Assembly: GCF_029227915.1 (NCBI RefSeq)
Contig: NC_079880.1
Coordinates: 19,592,501-19,656,500 of the forward strand
Direction of reading: 5' to 3'
DNA from: Hydractinia symbiolongicarpus
Lineage: Eukaryota; Cnidaria; Hydrozoa; Anthoathecata; Hydractiniidae
Length of the DNA stretch: 64,000 nt
This document shows, one piece after another, positions 60,820-64,000 of this stretch. A program made the translations under genes and the position numbers. Each line of letters opens with the position of its first letter. Within the stretch, counting starts at the first letter, position 1. Under the pieces are notes generated by a model, which had not been told where the DNA came from, did no database searches, and worked only from the letters and a program-made list of their open reading frames with translations.

Positions 60820-61080
60820 ATGCAAGCTTTTTCAAAATTACCTAATGGAGGGATAACCACCACAAAGCAAAAGCTTAAAAAGTGTGATGGCTACCTGGAA
60901 AAACATCACATGGGACAAAACCACAAAACAACACAGGGTCAAGACAAACAGTTAGGGGATATGGATAAATTTTATTTAGAGGGACTGTCAAACACTGTTA
61001 GCATCAAACCACAAAGCAACAATGGAGAGAAAAGAAAGGTGCAATTTGAAAATGTAATTAGCTTTCATACGAGTATATGA
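60820..61080 (+). CDS. Unassigned 86-codon ORF, possible exon
   Basis: ATG at 60820, stop at 61078-61080. The sequence is polar and lysine/glutamine-rich (TTKQKLKKCDGYLEKHH, GDMDKFYLEGLSNT) without a known domain. The composition is more protein-like than in neighbouring ORFs, and an acceptor-like TTATTTTCCACCAG precedes it at about 60785. It could be an exon or a chance ORF; I do not recognise it. Confidence 0.2.
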   Translation: MQAFSKLPNGGITTTKQKLKKCDGYLEKHHMGQNHKTTQGQDKQLGDMDKFYLEGLSNTVSIKPQSNNGEKRKVQFENVISFHTSI

Positions 61081-61139
61081 AATGTTTATGAAGGATTGTT
61101 TTCATTTCAATGGTATTTTTATTAGAAAGGGTAAAGAAT

Positions 61140-62200
61140 TTTGAAGATTGCTTCAAGAATTAATTGCAAGAAATTCAATGGATTTTTTACCAAAGGCAGT
61201 GGAGTGGACATGAGGTAGATTTAAAAAGCCCTTTTCACCAGCATAAGTGTGGTGAGAATGAAAAAAAAAAATGTTTAAGGTATTGAGAATGCTGTCAGGA
61301 AGAGTTTTATAAAAAATATTTAGAAGAAAAATGATATTATATAATGAGATCATATCAGAGAATTTAAGTAGGCTAAGTTTCTAGTAAAGAGGATTGAGAG
61401 TCATTGAAGGTACTAAAAGAAATAATATGGACTGCATGATTTTGAAGAACTTTTATCCGATGGGTGAGAAAACTTTTTTGACCCCACACTAAAAAGCAAT
61501 ATTGAATTTGAGAATTGAAAAGAACATAATAAATTTGAAGAGGGAGACATTTGGGAACAAAATGGCAAATTTTTGCAAGAGCTCCATTAGCTTTTTTGAG
61601 GCTAGAGCTGGTGTTATTTATTTGGCTTTTCCAGGTGAGATTAGAGTCTAGAGTTATCCCAAGGTATTTAACGGAGTCACTAGGAATGATCTTTGCTCCA
61701 TTAATTAGAAATTTAAAGTTATATAATATTTGCTTTAAGGGAGCTTTAAAAACAACAAGATCTAGATTTATTTAGGGATATTATTTTATTAACATTGAGC
61801 CATTTATTAAGTTGTTTTGGTGACTTGCTGATATTTAGCAAGTTGGTGTCATCACCAAAAAGGTGTACCAAGGAAAACTTGATGGATGGTGTAAAGATCA
61901 TTATTGTGAAGTAGAAACAAAGGTGGACCTAGGACATATCCTGGAATACACCATGGTGGATAGTCTTATGAGAGAACAGAGAGTTGTTGATTATACAAAT
62001 TGTTCCCTATTTGTTAAAAATGAACAAAGTAATGATAAAGGAATACCACACCATAGTGATATAGTTTGATGGGAATTAAAAAAGTGCATAGTAAAGGTTT
62101 AGCAAGGTTTTATATGGTAATGTCTCACTTTAGCAGCTAAGATCTTAGATTCTCTGTTCAATTTGTTCAAGACTATTTTGAAATAAAATTATGTGTTGCA
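61140..62200 (-). pseudogene. Decayed non-LTR retrotransposon reverse transcriptase fragment
   Basis: Read on the minus strand in shifting frames, motifs of a jockey/CR1-type RT appear in order: SFLTNREQFVYINNSLFSHK (about 62020), HHGVFQ then VLGPPLFLLHNNDLYT after a frameshift (about 61900-61970, the [12 protein letters not shown] block), LFGDDTNLL (about 61850, the F/YADD active site with A changed to G), NLTWKSQIN with SSLKKANGALAKI (about 61590-61640), LPLQIYYVLFNSQIQY (about 61520-61550) and LTHRIKVLQNHAV (about 61440-61470). The end is an HTYAGEKGFLNLPHV-type tail near 61210. Endonuclease and 5' parts are absent, consistent with 5' truncation. The sequence differs clearly from the 13-17 kb element, so it is a separate family. 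Confidence 0.75.
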
Positions 62201-64000
62201 AGATAGATCCACCACATACATGACACCTATGTCAAGCTAGGTGCCACAGAGCATCTGGGTTAAACAGATTTCATACACAAAAAATAGTAAATCTTACATA
62301 TACCCTGCTGTTTCTTTTACAGGTCTTTGAATCCACTACACTGTAGTGGTGTGGATAGCTAACGTTGTTCACACAGGTTCCTAGCTAGCTTATCATGCTT
62401 TAGTTATACTCCCTTTTTTTAGCTCATGTCATGCCTCAGTTTACCTAGCTAGCTATCTCAAAGACTGAGATAATAACTGAGTAGGTCTTACAATTTTTTT
62501 CTGTCAGTGGGGATAGACACTTTTTAACAACCCACCCAAATCGTACGATTTGCCTCTGGTATCATACCATCCAACAAACATTTCGCCACTTTTTTCAGTG
62601 TGGGTCACTTTCAAAACACATGACTCACTTCGGGGGATGTCGGATCGTTTCCTAGGCCGTCCGGCTTCTCACCATGGCTACGAACAAACGTATTTGCTGT
62701 GTTGTGCGATGGAAAATACAGAGCCCTGGAGCCGAGATAGCAAATTTATTTACTAGGTGTGGGTTGGAGAAATTTTATGCTGTCTCTTCTTTAACAATTT
62801 TACATACGAGTTGTTTGTAATTACAGTGAATAAGATGCCATCTCCACGTTTTCTTTTTTCCTTTCTAACGTGCGCATGGAGGCTAGGAAAAACTTCTTTT
62901 GCGCTATTCGATCACATCAAAAAGCGAAATAAAAGTCCTGGTGAAGAGATTGGTGTAAATAAAACGCGAGAAAGAGATATCTGAACAAATTCTGTATACG
63001 AGGAATCGTGCCATGTAAACGATCCTTTAAATCCGCGCTTTTCGTAACAAAACCAACGATTGTTGTTTTTTCTGCACCAAGAATGATTAGTGATTGACTT
63101 TCTTTTTTAACTCTAGTAGTATAACCTATGATAAACTAATCTATCAGTTACACGCAAAAAGCCATAGCACCAGAAATGCGAATTCGTTGCTACGGCTTCT
63201 TGCAATTCGCACGAACGATAGTAATGCTAGTTTTAAAGAAAAATTGTCTAGGCAGTAATTTATTAATCAGTAATTTACTTAAAGTAATTTATTTTTTCCA
63301 AACTTTTTTGCGGTCTGTGTTTTTGTTTTCTCCTTCTTTTTTTGCGACATGTTCTACTCACTGTTAATCCTGTCTAGGCTTTCCTTTATTTTCAGTGGCT
63401 CTTTTTGACTTTTAATATACATACACATATATTAGTTTTTTTGTTTTTACAATTTATAACTGTTTTCATCAGACAAGGATGTCGTTTGCTTTCACCTTTT
63501 CAACGGAGTCTATTGCGGTTTTAGTTTTTTTCACGTAACGACTTCTATGACGTGCATACTTTCTCTGTTCCATACATTCAGTTAGTTTTTAGCGTGACAT
63601 TTTTTAAAGTGTTGATATTTATACAAAATGATATATATTTTGTAGTTTTTAGTTTTTCCAAACAGGATCCTATTTAATAGCAATAAAGAATACCTTTTTA
63701 TATGTCATTCTGTAAAAGCATTATTTTAAATAAAAAAAAATTATAAATAAAACTATATACGATACCTTCAAAAAAGTAAAGGTAATTTAACATGCAAGAC
63801 CTTCTTTGAGTCCTCCAAAAAAAGATTGCGAGATTATATACGGTCCATTGTAATATTAGCCTGTAGAAAGATATTGTGTGGATGCGCTGGAAATCACCGT
63901 TACAACCTCCAACTCAGAAGGATAGCAACCACGTCTCCGGGACTCTTTATTAGTTTTTTATATTTGGATGACAATATAAAAAAGTAAAAAAAAAAAAGAT
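62201..64000. other. Right end of the window; no gene established
   Basis: A relatively GC-rich patch at 62500-62760 carries protein-like short frames on both strands (plus: MATNKRICCVVRWKIQS from 62673, then a possible donor at 62756; minus: LKVTHTEKSGEMFVGWYD ending at 62504). Neither is recognised. The rest is AT-rich with no supported feature. Confidence 0.25.

Larger units (their letters stand above)
57107..61100. other. Upstream of SMPD1; long AT-rich stretch
   Basis: Should include the SMPD1 promoter and an unseen 5' non-coding exon. It also holds a dispersed-repeat fragment at about 58460-58562, a hairpin at 59999-60046 and an unassigned 86-codon ORF at 60820-61080. No other gene is supported. 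Confidence 0.35.

Overview
The window is AT-rich, intron-rich animal DNA, probably from a cnidarian and perhaps a hydrozoan. The basis is small GT-AG introns, proteins that align closely with vertebrate orthologues, and abundant PHD-type non-LTR, YqaJ-type and TIR repeats. The species cannot be named from the sequence. No bacterial, organellar or CRISPR-like features were seen.

Six protein-coding genes can be assembled exon by exon, each with a reading frame that stays open across every junction. From left to right they are: the N-terminal half of exocyst subunit 3 (EXOC3/Sec6, minus strand, 11 exons at 605-4056, running off the left edge); a TMCC-family ER coiled-coil membrane protein (plus strand, 20 exons at 21617-38874, first exon not found); a CHRAC1-like histone-fold protein (plus, 3 exons, 40362-42135); a DUF229 alkaline-phosphatase-fold type II membrane protein (minus, 2 exons, 44343-46800); an intronless COMMD2 (minus, 49649-50248); and acid sphingomyelinase SMPD1 (minus, 11 exons, 51582-57106). 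They serve unrelated housekeeping roles (exocytosis, ER membrane contacts, chromatin or replication, an unknown hydrolase, COMMD trafficking, lysosomal lipid breakdown). Their arrangement suggests no operon-like link.

The 4.5-18.4 kb interval is a graveyard of mobile DNA. It holds a TIR-flanked element of about 1.25 kb, a SINE fragment, a run of decayed plus-strand ORFs that I cannot assign (7.1-11.2 kb), a decayed SWIM/YqaJ pseudogene on the minus strand (11.85-13.0 kb), and a nearly full-length CR1/L2-like retrotransposon. That retrotransposon has a 2A-like motif, PHD finger, endonuclease and RT, three in-frame stops, and a perfect (TTA)68 tail. It is followed by a MITE with 47-bp TIRs that abuts a tRNA-derived SINE. 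A second decayed reverse transcriptase lies at 61.1-62.2 kb on the minus strand, and a further TIR element sits inside a TMCC intron.

The remaining intergenic DNA is AT-rich and holds minisatellites, simple repeats and hairpins. I found no convincing new multi-gene system. The best candidates for a second look are the unassigned ORF cluster at 7.1-11.2 kb and the 2A-PHD retrotransposon.
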